A DNA stretch of 64,000 nucleotides, taken from contig CBDCZR010000007.1 of NCBI GenBank assembly GCA_965224535.1, positions 92,591-156,590 of the forward strand. The letters run 5' to 3'. The first letter of the stretch is position 1; each line of letters starts with the position of its first letter. Shown piece after piece: positions 26,689 to 35,956 of this stretch. A program made the translations under genes and the position numbers. The notes below the pieces were generated by a model. That model saw only the letters and a program-made list of their open reading frames with translations. It searched no databases and was not told where the DNA came from. The DNA comes from JBCDHN01 sp965224535 (GTDB taxonomy: Bacteria > Verrucomicrobiota > Verrucomicrobiia > Verrucomicrobiales > DEV007).

Positions 26689-27159
26689 GTGGTGGTGGGC
26701 GTTTTGACCTACCTGCTGGCTTCCGGATGGTTCACTGCGCGTTTGGCGGTGGCGCCATTGGCGGTCGCTGTGTTCGCGCTTTGCGTTCTGGACGGGGGCG
26801 GTGAAGCACGAAATTGGGGTGATGGGTCAACCATATGGTTGATCGCCTTGTCCGGCGGGACAGTGATGGGTTGCTCGCTAGCATTTTCGCGCGTTTCGGC
26901 CAGCTTTTTTGGTATGGACCGTAGCAGCAGGATGCGCCATCACCATTGTAGCGGCTTCGCAATGAAACTCAGCGGATGGCTTGTTTCAGAGTCTTCCTTT
27001 TCGCCCTGGACCTCCCTCCTGGCAGGTGCGTCCCTTGCCGCCTCGCTTTCGCTCTTTTTCATGCTCCCACGCGAAAAACGCCAACCCGCCCGGTTCTGGC
27101 TGGGCATCCTTCCCGGATTCGTCGCCGGCGCGGCGTTGATTTTCTTTCACATTTCTTAG
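26689..27159 (+). CDS. Small polytopic membrane protein, unknown
   Basis: 156 residues with a GTG start six bases after the PhyH stop. Four hydrophobic segments can be seen (VLTYLLASGW...VFALCVL, IWLIALSGGTVMGCSLAF, SLLAGASLAASLSLFFML, FWLGILPGFVAGAALIFFHI). No family was recognised, and codon use is somewhat less GC-biased than neighbours, so it could be a decayed gene. Confidence 0.5.
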   Translation: MVVGVLTYLLASGWFTARLAVAPLAVAVFALCVLDGGGEARNWGDGSTIWLIALSGGTVMGCSLAFSRVSASFFGMDRSSRMRHHHCSGFAMKLSGWLVSESSFSPWTSLLAGASLAASLSLFFMLPREKRQPARFWLGILPGFVAGAALIFFHIS

Positions 27160-27342
27160 TCCAACAGGGCATCCTGTTATCCGGGCTGATTCATGGAGTG
27201 ACGACAGCAGCTCAACCAAAACTCCAGTCACGTTGAGGGGTTGAGGCAAAAAAATTGGATGGACCGCCCTTTGGCTTCGGCTCTGATTCTGGCTCCAGCA
27301 ACGCCGGTTCGCGCAAAGAACATTTTTTCGGTAGGCCAGACC

Positions 27343-28245
27343 TTAACCCGCTGCCTGAATCGCCTTTTGCAGCGCGGAGCCCATTTCCGCCGGCGTTTCC
27401 GCCACCTCGATCCCCGCTTCGCGCAGCGCCGCTTTTTTCGCCGCCGCCGTGCCTTTGCCGCCGGAGATAATCGCCCCTGCGTGCCCCATGCGACGCCCGG
27501 GAGGCGCGGTGGCTCCGGCGATGAACGCGGCGACCGGCTTGCGGCAATTTTCCTTGATCCAGGCGGCTGCTTCCTCCTCGCGCGTGCCGCCAATTTCGCC
27601 GATCATGACGATCGCCTCGGTCTCCGGGTCGTCGTTGAAGAGCTTCACCACGTCCAGATGCGAAGTGCCGTTGATGGGATCGCCGCCGATGCCGACGCAG
27701 GTGCTCTGACCCATCCCCAGGCTGGAAACTTGCCAAACCGCCTCGTAGGTGAGCGTGCCGGAACGCGAGACGATGCCCACATTGCCACGCCGATGAATGT
27801 AGCCGGGCGCAATGCCAATGCGACAGCCGCCGTTGGAGTATTCACCACGGCCGGGCGTGACCACCCCGGGACAATTCGGCCCGATCAGCCGCGTTTTCGC
27901 GTGCGGCATCGCCGCTTTCACCCGCATCATGTCCATGACCGGGATGCCTTCGGTAATGGCGACGGCCAGGTCCAAACCGGCATCCACGCTTTCCAAAATC
28001 GCGTCCCCGGCAAAGGGCGGCGGCACGAAAATCGCGGACACGGTGGCCCCGGTTTCGCGAACCGCTTCAGCCACGGTGTCGAAAATCGGGACGCGGCCGG
28101 CAAAGCTCTGCCCACCCTTGCCGGGAGTGACTCCGGCGACGACTTGCGTGCCGTAATCCAGGCTGAGTTGGGCGTGTTTTCCCCCAAACGAGCCAGTGAT
28201 GCCCTGGATGAGGATTTTCGTGTTTTCGTCAACGAGAATGGCCAT
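27343..28245 (-). CDS. sucD: Succinyl-CoA synthetase (ADP-forming) alpha subunit
   Basis: 300 residues. CoA-binding Rossmann part (ILIQGITGSFGGKHAQLSLDYGTQVVAGVTPGKGG), GPNCPGVVTPGRGE, SRSGTLTYEAVWQ, GIGGDPINGTSHLDVVKLF, and the phosphorylated histidine in GRRMGHAGAIISGGKGTA. Works in the TCA cycle with SucB/SucC, but no beta-subunit gene is next to it, which is unusual since sucCD are normally paired. Instead it follows a VOC-family gene by only six bases. Confidence 0.96.
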   Translation of the reverse strand: MAILVDENTKILIQGITGSFGGKHAQLSLDYGTQVVAGVTPGKGGQSFAGRVPIFDTVAEAVRETGATVSAIFVPPPFAGDAILESVDAGLDLAVAITEGIPVMDMMRVKAAMPHAKTRLIGPNCPGVVTPGRGEYSNGGCRIGIAPGYIHRRGNVGIVSRSGTLTYEAVWQVSSLGMGQSTCVGIGGDPINGTSHLDVVKLFNDDPETEAIVMIGEIGGTREEEAAAWIKENCRKPVAAFIAGATAPPGRRMGHAGAIISGGKGTAAAKKAALREAGIEVAETPAEMGSALQKAIQAAG

Positions 28246-28251
28246 TGTATG

Positions 28252-28647
28252 CTAAGCGGTGAAGTCGGGATGATTGGATTTGCGCTGGTGCAGGACGATG
28301 CCGTTGCCATCGGGATCCGGAATGACCGAGAGCCGGCAAAGCGGATAGTCGCCGATCGGCATGACCGGCTCCACGCCATGGGATTTCAAGTGCTCCAACG
28401 CGCGTTCGAGACTTTTGACCTCCAACGCGACTCCCGCACCGTCCGGCGACGGTTTCCACTCCTCGCTGGATTTTGCGATGGCGAGGGTTTGGCCCTGCAC
28501 GTCAAATTCCACCCACGCCACCTCGCCCCCGTGCTCGACGGCTCCGGTTTCGCGCAAACCCAGGATCTCGCCGTAAAACTGGCGCGATTTCGCCACGTCA
28601 GTGACGGGATAGCCGTGGAAGGCGATTTCTTTGATTCCGATTCCCAT
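28252..28647 (-). CDS. Glyoxalase/bleomycin-resistance (VOC) family protein
   Basis: 131 residues. Paired beta-alpha-beta-beta-beta modules: EIAFHGYPVTDVAKSRQFYGEILGL at the N-terminus (His metal ligand), and VEPVMPIGDYPLCRLSVIPDPDGNGIVLHQRK at the C-terminus. VOC proteins bind a divalent metal and catalyse isomerisation, dioxygenation or simple binding; the substrate is not evident. Probably cotranscribed with sucD. Confidence 0.88.
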   Translation of the reverse strand: MGIGIKEIAFHGYPVTDVAKSRQFYGEILGLRETGAVEHGGEVAWVEFDVQGQTLAIAKSSEEWKPSPDGAGVALEVKSLERALEHLKSHGVEPVMPIGDYPLCRLSVIPDPDGNGIVLHQRKSNHPDFTA

Positions 28648-28746
28648 GGTGGTTGAATGCTGGGCAGGGTGGCCGGGAACGCAACCGGGAGTTTTCAGTT
28701 TTCAGCGTTGGGTAAGTCGGGACACCGGCCCGATTTCCACGGTTTT

Positions 28747-29364
28747 TCAACCCTTGACCGAGGACCCAGGCCGTTTTTTGCGTGATGCGCCGATTTCGAC
28801 GATCGGGTTGGCGGGTTGAACCAGCTCTAGCTCGTCCAAAAATCGCTCGCGCAGGGCGTTGAACGATTCCCAGATCTTGTCGCGCGTCAGGGCGCGGCGA
28901 TCGGCGGAAACGGGGCCTTTTCGGGGGTCGATCGCCTCCATGGCCTTGCGCATGTCGTGCAGCGGCTCGTAGGGATAGAGACCGATGAGCTTGCGGGTTT
29001 CGCCGACGTTGCGGTAGACCATGCGCATGTTGTCGATGGCGCGGCTGATGTGGCTGTAGGCTTCCAGGTAGTCGTCCAGGACGGGATCTTCACGCTGGCA
29101 GTAAAGGGAGAGCGCCACCTTGGTGTCGACGATTTCGCGCCATTCTTCGCGCAGGGAATCGATGAACACCTGGCGCTTGCGAAAGGCGTTGGCGAGGAGG
29201 GCCGAGGCGATTGTCAGGATGAGGATCGACATGTCCGTGACGTAGCCGTAAAGTTCTTCGGGAACGGGGATTTTGGGGCATTTGGCCATCGCTGCGAGCA
29301 AAAGCACGACCAGAACGGCGACGATGATTTGGGCGACGTAGCGGCGGAGGCGTTTTCGGGTCAT
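28747..29364 (-). CDS. Membrane protein with two N-terminal helices and a helical cytoplasmic domain, unknown
   Basis: 205 residues from ATG 29364, which overlaps the glycosyltransferase stop by four bases. Two hydrophobic segments (YVAQIIVAVLVVLLLAAMA and GYVTDMSILILTIASALLANAF) are followed by about 140 residues of charged helix (REEWREIVDTKVALSLYCQRED...). The ATGA overlap implies translational coupling to the glycosyltransferase. No family recognised. Confidence 0.7.
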   Translation of the reverse strand: MTRKRLRRYVAQIIVAVLVVLLLAAMAKCPKIPVPEELYGYVTDMSILILTIASALLANAFRKRQVFIDSLREEWREIVDTKVALSLYCQREDPVLDDYLEAYSHISRAIDNMRMVYRNVGETRKLIGLYPYEPLHDMRKAMEAIDPRKGPVSADRRALTRDKIWESFNALRERFLDELELVQPANPIVEIGASRKKRPGSSVKG

Positions 29365-30530
29365 GGAGGAGTTGGGGTTGAGATTTTGGGGCTTGCCAGA
29401 GCTTCGCGGTAAAAAGTTTCGAGTTTGGCGATTTGCGCGCCGGCGGCGAAATTTTTGCGGACGTCGCCGGCCGCGGCGCGGGACATTTGGGCCCAGCGAT
29501 CGGGATTTTTCGCCAAATCGTGGAGAAAATCGCGCAGCGGCTCCCATTGGTTTTCGGGTCCCAGCAGGCCGGTTAGGCCGTCGGCAACCGCTTCGGGAAT
29601 TCCGCCGTGATGGGTCGAAATCACCGGCAAACCGGTCGCCATGGCCTCGATCATCGAGTTAGGGATGCCCTCCTGGTTCTGGTCCGCGGTGAGGCGGCTG
29701 GGATGGATGAAAATGTGGGAGGAGTGGTAGAGCGCGGCCAACTCATCAACGGCTAAAAACCCGCAAAATCGCACGGAATCGCCCAGATCCAGGTTTTTGG
29801 CCTGCGTTTGCAGTTCGGCTTGCAGGGGGCCCTCACCGGCGATGGTTAGGCGCGCGTTGGCGAATTCGCGGCGAAATTCGGCAAACGCGCGGAGGGTCAA
29901 ATCCAGCCCTTTTTTCTCGATCAATCGGCAGGCTTGCACGAGATGCCAGGCGCCGTCCTCGGGCTCGGACCGGTCCGGAAACGGGAAGCTTTCCATGGGG
30001 ATGCCGGTGCGGTTGATGCGGATTTTGCCAGGATCGCAGCCTAAATCCGCCAACCGCGCCCCAAGTGACTCGCTTCGCGCCAAAACCAGGGGAAGCTCGG
30101 CCAAAAGTTGCCGCAATTTGTCGATGTAACCGGGTTGATCCTCGCGAGTTTGCACGTCCATCCCGTGAAAGGAGACGATCGCCGGTTTGGGCCAGCGCTG
30201 GATGAAGGGCAGCAGGTGAACGCCGGTGTGCCCGAAGTAAACGTGCATCAAATCCGCCTCCCGGCGTTCCAGGATGTTGGCGATCGTCTGATATTCGCCG
30301 CGGTAGACGATCGGGGGCTCGTTTTTCACGTATTTCTGCCAAAATCGCCGGATGAAGTTGCTGCGAACGCGGGGTTGAAGCTCCACGTTGGCAAACGGGA
30401 AGCGCTCCTCGCTGCGCCGCTCCTTGCAAATGACGAAGGTGCCGAATTCCTGCAAACCTGTCACCTGCCGGTAGATGTGAAGCATCTCCGGTTTGAGAAA
30501 GGTGGTGCAGTAGCTGGCGACGGTTGGCAT
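29361..30530 (-). CDS. Glycosyltransferase family 4
   Basis: 389 residues, GT-B fold. The N-terminal domain has LMHVYFGHTGVHLLPFIQRWPKPAIVSFHGMDV; the C-terminal half has the nucleotide-sugar domain ACRLIEKKGLDLTLRAFAEFRREF, LTIAGEGPL, VRFCGFL, and the E-x7-E signature PSRLTADQNQEGIPNSMIEAMATGLPVISTHHGGIPEAV. A retaining transferase likely acting on cell-surface glycan or lipid-linked sugar. Cotranscribed with the small membrane protein downstream. Confidence 0.93.
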   Translation of the reverse strand: MPTVASYCTTFLKPEMLHIYRQVTGLQEFGTFVICKERRSEERFPFANVELQPRVRSNFIRRFWQKYVKNEPPIVYRGEYQTIANILERREADLMHVYFGHTGVHLLPFIQRWPKPAIVSFHGMDVQTREDQPGYIDKLRQLLAELPLVLARSESLGARLADLGCDPGKIRINRTGIPMESFPFPDRSEPEDGAWHLVQACRLIEKKGLDLTLRAFAEFRREFANARLTIAGEGPLQAELQTQAKNLDLGDSVRFCGFLAVDELAALYHSSHIFIHPSRLTADQNQEGIPNSMIEAMATGLPVISTHHGGIPEAVADGLTGLLGPENQWEPLRDFLHDLAKNPDRWAQMSRAAAGDVRKNFAAGAQIAKLETFYREALASPKISTPTPP

Positions 30531-30767
30531 GTAAATTTCAAGTTAGGGACGGAGCGGAACTTGAAGCCTAAAACTTGCGACTTGAAACTCCGAGGAGCCA
30601 AAAATCTTCCCTTTGCAAATACCCTCCCAAGCCCTAAGATGGTGGTTCACCAAAAAAAACTGGCAAGAAACGGCGCTTGAAAGCCGTTTGAACGTCGAAC
30701 AGAGCACGAAAGCAGCCGCAAACCGGCCCGTGTTTGCAACTAACTAACCTCCAACTATTTCAAGCTT
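30531..30767. promoter_or_regulatory. Divergent intergenic region upstream of tatA
   Basis: 237 bases between the leftward glycosyltransferase and rightward tatA. No gene recognised. It must carry both promoters; no operator or riboswitch was identified. Confidence 0.4.
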
Positions 30768-30965
30768 ATGATGCCTGGTCCAATGCAAATCGCGATCATC
30801 GTGTTCGTGATCATTCTGCTCTTCGGAGCCAAAAAACTTCCGCAACTGGCGCGGGGAATGGGCGAAAGCCTCAACGAATTCCAAAAAGCGCGCAAAGAGA
30901 TGGAAAACGCCGAAAAGGAAGTCGCCACCAAGGAAGGTGAGGACGACAACTCCTCCGCGGCGTAG
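30768..30965 (+). CDS. tatA: Sec-independent translocase protein TatA
   Basis: 65 residues: one N-terminal helix (QIAIIVFVIILLFGAKKLPQLARGMGESLNEFQKA), the FGAKKLP hinge and amphipathic helix of TatA, then an acidic tail. Builds the twin-arginine translocation pore. Fits the presence of Tat signals on the DUF1501 proteins in this window. Next gene is a paralogue; tatC is not seen here. Confidence 0.93.
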   Translation: MMPGPMQIAIIVFVIILLFGAKKLPQLARGMGESLNEFQKARKEMENAEKEVATKEGEDDNSSAA

Positions 30966-31012
30966 AGAATTCCGGCCGTTCACCGAATTTTAATCCTAAC
31001 CAATTTGCTGTC

Positions 31013-31294
31013 ATGATGGGATTACCTGGCGGAGGGGAGATGATCATCATCTTCATCGCCGTGCTGCTGTTGTTTGGCGCAAAGAAGCTCCCCGATTTGG
31101 CCAAAGGCATGGGCAAGGCCATGGGCGAGTTCAAAAAGGCTCGCAACGAGTTCGAATACGAAATTCGACGCGCTCAGTACGAGGTGCAGGAAGAAACGCG
31201 GAAGCTGGAGATGCGCCAGCCGGAGCCGGAGGTGAGCGTAGAACCCGAATCTGCCGAGGAGCATCATCCGGAGACCGAAACCAAGCACGATTGA
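31013..31294 (+). CDS. Second TatA/TatB-type translocase subunit
   Basis: 93 residues with the same helix-hinge-amphipathic layout (GGGEMIIIFIAVLLLFGAKKLPDLAKGMGKAMGEFKKARNEFEYEIRRA) but a longer charged tail rich in Glu, as in TatB or a TatA variant. Its stop overlaps the start of the following endonuclease/phosphatase gene (TGATG). Tandem TatA paralogues may form alternative translocons. Confidence 0.9.
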   Translation: MMGLPGGGEMIIIFIAVLLLFGAKKLPDLAKGMGKAMGEFKKARNEFEYEIRRAQYEVQEETRKLEMRQPEPEVSVEPESAEEHHPETETKHD

Positions 31295-32272
31295 TGCAGC
31301 GCCCAAATTTGCGAATACGAACAGGGCGGGCAGCGATGTCCGTCCTGTTTTTTTGCGCATTCGGCCTGTTTTGCGGGGCTCAGGCTCAGGACGACGAGGC
31401 GCCGCCGCAAATTCGATTTGTCGCCTACAACGTGAAGAACTACCTGCGCCAAGATCGCACCGTGAATGGCGAAGTCGTGGAGGATGTCCCCAAACCGGAG
31501 GAGGAAAAGCGCGCTGTGGCCGGGTCGTTCGCGCGATTGCGGCCGGAATTGATCGGCCTGTGCGAAATGGGCACGATGGAGGACGTGGACGACCTTCGTT
31601 CGCGGCTCCAGCGCGTGGGCCTGGAATATCCGCACGTGGAGTGGGTTGAAGCCGCCGACCAAACACGGCATTTGGTGCTTTTGAGCCAGTTTCCGATCGT
31701 GGCGCGGGATTCGCAGATCGATCTCAACTATCGGCTCGGGGAGCTGGAATTGGCCTTGAGCCGCGGGATTCTCGATGCTACCGTGCAAGTCACGCCGGAC
31801 TATAAACTGCGCCTCATCGGGGCTCATTTGAAGAGCAAACGCGAAATTCCGGAGGCGGATCAGGCACTGATGCGGCGCAACGAAGCTCACCTTCTACGTC
31901 AACACATCGAGGCAGATTTTGGCTGCCGATCCGAGCACGAATTTGCTGGTTTACGGCGATTTCAACGACACCCGCAACGAAGTGCCGATCAAGGCGATCC
32001 AGGGCAAATTTGGTACCGAGCGTTACCTGAGCGCGCTGCGTCTTGAGGACCGTTTCGGGATGAGTTGGACCCATCACTGGGACTACGCCGGCATTTACTC
32101 GCGCATCGATTTCATCTTCGTCAGCCAGGGGCTTTACCGCGAGATCGACCGGGAAAAATCGTTCGTCTACCACTACATGACCCAGGAAGACCCGGAAGCC
32201 TGGGTCAAGGCGAGCGATCATCGGCCGCTGGTTGCGGGAATTCGGGCAGTGGACGTGGAATTGCAGCCGTAA
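31294..32272 (+). CDS. Endonuclease/exonuclease/phosphatase-family exported protein, one frameshift
   Basis: Starts at ATG 31294, overlapping the Tat gene stop. N-terminal part has a signal peptide-like stretch (SVLFFCAFGLFCGAQAQ), RFVAYNVKNYL, PELIGLCEMG and RLIGAHLKSKR. Around 31914 one extra base breaks the frame; the next frame continues without a gap as NLLVYGDFNDTRNE, YSRIDFIFVSQGL and KASDHRPLVAGI. Together these are the E, N, D and DH catalytic motifs of the EEP fold (Mg-dependent phosphoesterase). The total length is 3n+1, so a single insertion explains everything; sequence error or recent mutation are both possible. Confidence 0.82.
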
Positions 32273-32399
32273 GCCGCCGCGGAGGCTGAAAACCCGGCGC
32301 CAAAGCGGCTAGGAGCACGAACCGAAGCGATTGGTGGTTTTTGCCGGATGACGGGAATTTTGCTAGCGCGCCGTCCGGGACGCCGTATGAGTCCCCGCC

Positions 32400-33649
32400 A
32401 TGCGAGTTCAAGCTTTTCAGGGACTGGTTCCCAAACCCGAAAATGCCGCTCAAGTCGCCTCCGTTCCCTACGATGTGGTGGATGGCGCCGAAGCAGCCAA
32501 ACTGGCGGAAGGCAACCCGCTCAGCTTCCTCCACGTCATTCGGCCGGAAATCGATCTTCCGCCGGGCACGGATCTCTACAGCGACGCAGTTTATGCCAAG
32601 GCCGCGGAGAATTTCGCGCAATTTCAGGCTGACGGCGTTTTGGAGCGTGAATCGGCGCCGTGCGTCTACGTTTACCGCCAAACGATGGGCGATCACACCC
32701 AAACCGGCCTCGCCCTGACCTGCCACATCGACGACTACGAAAACGGCGTCATCCGCAAACACGAAAAAACGCGGCCGGACAAGGAAAACGACCGCACCCG
32801 CATGGTAAGCGAGCTGAACGCTAATCCGGGCCCGGTATTCCTGACCTATCGCGAAAACGCGGAGATCGACGCCGCGGTGCAAGCCGTGACCGAGAGCGAA
32901 CCGCCGGTTTACGATTTTGTCGCTCCAGATTGCGTGGGGCACACCGTTTGGCGGGTGGAAGGCGGTGAACCATTCGTGCGTTTATTCGGGCAGGTCCCGC
33001 TCGCCTACGTAGCGGACGGGCATCACCGCAGCGCCAGCGCCTATCGCGTGGGAGCCGAGCGCCGCGCCGCAAATCCACAGCACAATGGCTCAGAGAGCTA
33101 CAACTGGTTCCTGACGGTGCTGTTTCCGGCCAATCAGCTGAATATCCTGGCCTACAACCGCGCGGTAGCCAGCTTGAACGGGCTAAGCGAGGACGAATTT
33201 TTGCGAAAAGTCGGCGAACGCTTCGAAATCGCGGAAACCGGCCAAAAAGTGCCCGAAACGCCCGGCCGGGTTTGCATGTTGTTAGGCAACCGCTGGTTCA
33301 CCCTGAGCTTGGTCGCCGGATTCTGACGCGGATCCCGTCAGTTCGCTGGACGTCAGTGTGTTGCAGGAGCGATTGCTCGGCCCGATCCTGGGAATCGACG
33401 ATCCGCGCACGGCCAAAGGCATCGAATTTATCGGCGGAATTCGCGGCGCGGAATCGCTGGAAACAAAAGTCGCCTCCGGAAGCGCGGCGGTGGCATTTTC
33501 GTTATTTCCGGTCACCTGCGGCTCAGCTCTTGGCCATCGCCGACGCCGATCAAATCATGCCGCCCAAAAGCACGTGGTTCGAACCAAAGCTGCGATCGGG
33601 GCTCTTCGTGCATACGTTGGACCCGGTTTTTAAAGATTCGCCAAGCTAA
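32400..33649 (+). CDS. DUF1015 family protein, two frameshifts
   Basis: N-terminal 308 codons match DUF1015: FQGLVPKPENAAQVASVPYDVVDGAEA, FLHVIRPEIDLPPG, HEKTRPDKENDRTRM, YVADGHHRSASAYRVG. The frame breaks near 33320 and resumes +1 as LDVSVLQERLLGPILGIDDPRTAKGIEFIGG, breaks again near 33510 and resumes +1 as LLAIADADQIMPPKSTWFEPKLRSGLFVHTL to a stop at 33649. Repaired length (about 415 residues) equals the family norm, so the gene is whole apart from two single-base insertions. DUF1015 proteins often neighbour serine-biosynthesis genes; none is here. Function unknown. Confidence 0.82.
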
Positions 33650-35061
33650 GCCGTCAATTCCGGAATCGGCCTACCCACCGGCAGAATCGGAACAGGCCGG
33701 CCGGTGTGGTCCTCGATCGCGATTTTTCCGGCGTCGATTCCCAGATGATGGTAGATCGTCGCGAGAAAATCGCCCGGACCGCAAATGCGCTCGGCAGCAT
33801 CTTCACCGCGCCGGTCGCTGGCGCCAATTACGCCGCCGGTGTCGAATCCGCCTCCAGCCCACAAATTCGTGAACGCACGCGGCCAGTGATCGCGCCCGGG
33901 CTGGACGGTTCCCGCAGATCCGCTGGCCACTCCGCCGCCGCTGCTGGCCACGCGCGAAATCTTGGGCGTTCGGCCGAATTCGCCGCTCACAACCACCAGC
34001 ACTCGCTTGTCGAGCCCGCGCGCGTAAATGTCCTCGATCAACGCGGAAACAGCCTGGTCGAAGTGCGGCGCACGGAACTTGAGCGCGTCGAAAATGTGAT
34101 GATTCACCGCGTGGTCGTCCCAGTTGTTCACCCGCCCGCATTGGGGGCCGTCTAACACGCTGGTTATGATCTCAACGCCGGATTCCACCAAACGGCGCGC
34201 CATCAGCAGTTGCTGGCCCCAACGATGCATTCCGTAGCGTTCGCGGGTCCGGCGATCCTCCTGATTGAGGTCGAAGGCATTGCGCGCCTGCGGGTTGGTC
34301 AACAGCGTCATGGCTTGGGCCTCAAACTCGTCCAGCGCGCCCATTTCGCCCACCGCATCCACGTTGCGCTCCAGGCGGTCGAGATTTCGGCGCAGCGTAA
34401 CGCGCTCGCTAAGCCGCCCCACTTTCGATTCGTCCAAACCCACGTTTGGCACGGCAAATTCCGGCCGGCTGGGGTCGCCGCTCACGCCAAACGGGGCGTA
34501 ACCCGGCCCAAGGTAAGCCGGTCCCGCGATGGTGAAGCTATCGTAGCGCACGATGGGGTTGACGCCGATGTAATTCGGCAGCGCGCGCTTCTCACCATGC
34601 TGGGAACGCAGGTAATGCGCCACAGTCATCCAATCCGGGTATTTTGGGAAGCGTTTGTCCTTGGAATCCGGGTCGCCGGAGAGCATCTGGAGCGAGCCCG
34701 CCGGATGCCCGGGCCCGGTCTGCTTCATCCCGCGGAGCAGGTTGAATTTGTCCGCGATTTTGGCCTGCAGCGGCAACAACTCGGTAAGCTGAGTGCCCGG
34801 CACGTTGGTGGAAATGGTCTCAAACGGGCTGCGGTATTCCCGCTCGATCTCCGGCTTAGGATCGTAGGTATCCAGGTGCGAGCAGCCACCGCGCAGCCAC
34901 ACCAAAATAACCGCCGTGTTGGACTTTTTCACCGCTGGAGCCTCCGCGCGCAAACTCATCAGCGCCGGCCATCCCAGACTGCCAAACCCCGTCAGGCCGA
35001 TTTGCATAAACCCCCGGCGCGGAAGGGGGCCGGGGCAATTTGGGTGATTTTGCGCAGGCAT
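33646..35061 (-). CDS. DUF1501 family Tat-exported protein (second copy)
   Basis: 471 residues from ATG 35061; a GTG at 35097 would add 12 residues. Twin-arginine signal PRRGFMQIGLTGFGSLG, then LVWLRGGCSHLDTYDPKPE (the DUF1501 hallmark), GMKQTGPGHPAGSLQMLSGD and VSGEFGRTPKI...GRDHWPRAFTNLWAGGG. It is distantly related to the copy at 1.5-2.8 kb, but no DUF1549/1553 partner is next to it. Its end overlaps the DUF1015 end by four bases. Role unknown. Confidence 0.9.
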   Translation of the reverse strand: MPAQNHPNCPGPLPRRGFMQIGLTGFGSLGWPALMSLRAEAPAVKKSNTAVILVWLRGGCSHLDTYDPKPEIEREYRSPFETISTNVPGTQLTELLPLQAKIADKFNLLRGMKQTGPGHPAGSLQMLSGDPDSKDKRFPKYPDWMTVAHYLRSQHGEKRALPNYIGVNPIVRYDSFTIAGPAYLGPGYAPFGVSGDPSRPEFAVPNVGLDESKVGRLSERVTLRRNLDRLERNVDAVGEMGALDEFEAQAMTLLTNPQARNAFDLNQEDRRTRERYGMHRWGQQLLMARRLVESGVEIITSVLDGPQCGRVNNWDDHAVNHHIFDALKFRAPHFDQAVSALIEDIYARGLDKRVLVVVSGEFGRTPKISRVASSGGGVASGSAGTVQPGRDHWPRAFTNLWAGGGFDTGGVIGASDRRGEDAAERICGPGDFLATIYHHLGIDAGKIAIEDHTGRPVPILPVGRPIPELTA

Positions 35062-35168
35062 GGTGGGAAGCGTTTGTTGGCGTGGTTCTCTGTCCACGGT
35101 TTCCGTGCCCAGCTTCTAGCCTACAATTTATCTCTGGCGCCCGGGCGACTTGATGCCAAGGTCAGACC

Positions 35169-35956
35169 ATGAGCGCGATGCAAAACCAGACAGCTCTCGT
35201 AACCGGCGGCGGACGCGGAATCGGCTTGGGATGTGCGTTAGCCTTGGCGCAGCGCGGTGCGCGGATCGTCCTCAACGACCGGCCCGGCAGCCCCGATCTC
35301 GCCGACGCCGCGGAGCAGGTTCGCGCCGCGGACGCCGAGTGCATCCCGCTGGAAGCCGACGTTTTCGAGCGAGCCGGTTGCGAGGATCTGGTGAGCCGCG
35401 CAATTGAAACCGCGGGAGAGCTCAACATCCTGGTTAGCAACCCGGCCTTCAGCAAGCGCGAGACCTTCGTCGACTACGACCCGGACCATTTCGACAAAAC
35501 TCTGCGCGGCACCCTCGCGAGCGGATTTCACGTTGGTCAGCTCTTCGCCCGCCACCGCATCGATCGCGGCGGCGGAGGCAAAATGGTCCTCATTTCCAGC
35601 GTTCACGGCCAAATTCCGCTGGCGCGCGCCGTGGCCTACAACGCGGCAAAGCAGGCGTGGAGCATCTGGCGCGAACGATGGCGGTGGAGCTGATTCCGCA
35701 CAAAATCAACGTCAACGTCATCGCGCCGGGCTGGATCGATACGCCGGGCGAGCGGGACACGTTTTCCGCGGAGGTCATCGCCGAACAAGGCGGCCGTCTG
35801 CCGTGGGGACGCATGGGATTGCCCGAGGATATTGGCGCCGCGGCGGCGTTTTTGTGCTCGGAGGAGGCCGACTACGTCACTGGCGTGGTTTTGCCGGTGG
35901 ATGGCGGGTTTCGCTTCCGAGATTGCGGAGTTTCCGCCCTACCCAAGGAGCTGTGA
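35169..35956 (+). CDS. Short-chain dehydrogenase/reductase, one frameshift
   Basis: Rossmann N-terminus TALVTGGGRGIGLGCALALAQRGARIVLND, NILVSNPAFS, MVLISSVHGQIPLARAVAYNAAK (Ser and Tyr-x3-Lys catalytic residues). A single-base deletion near 35647 then shifts the frame; the -1 frame continues perfectly as GVEHLARTMAVELIPHKINVNVIAPGWIDTPGE...VTGVVLPVDGGF. Total length is 3n+2, matching one deletion. NAD(P)-dependent oxidoreductase. The stop overlaps the next gene's ATG (TGATG), making a three-gene operon. Confidence 0.85.

Noticed and set aside
27241..28656. 471-codon open frame opposite sucD and the VOC gene
   Set aside because: Both opposite-strand genes are certain; the frame is a composition artefact.
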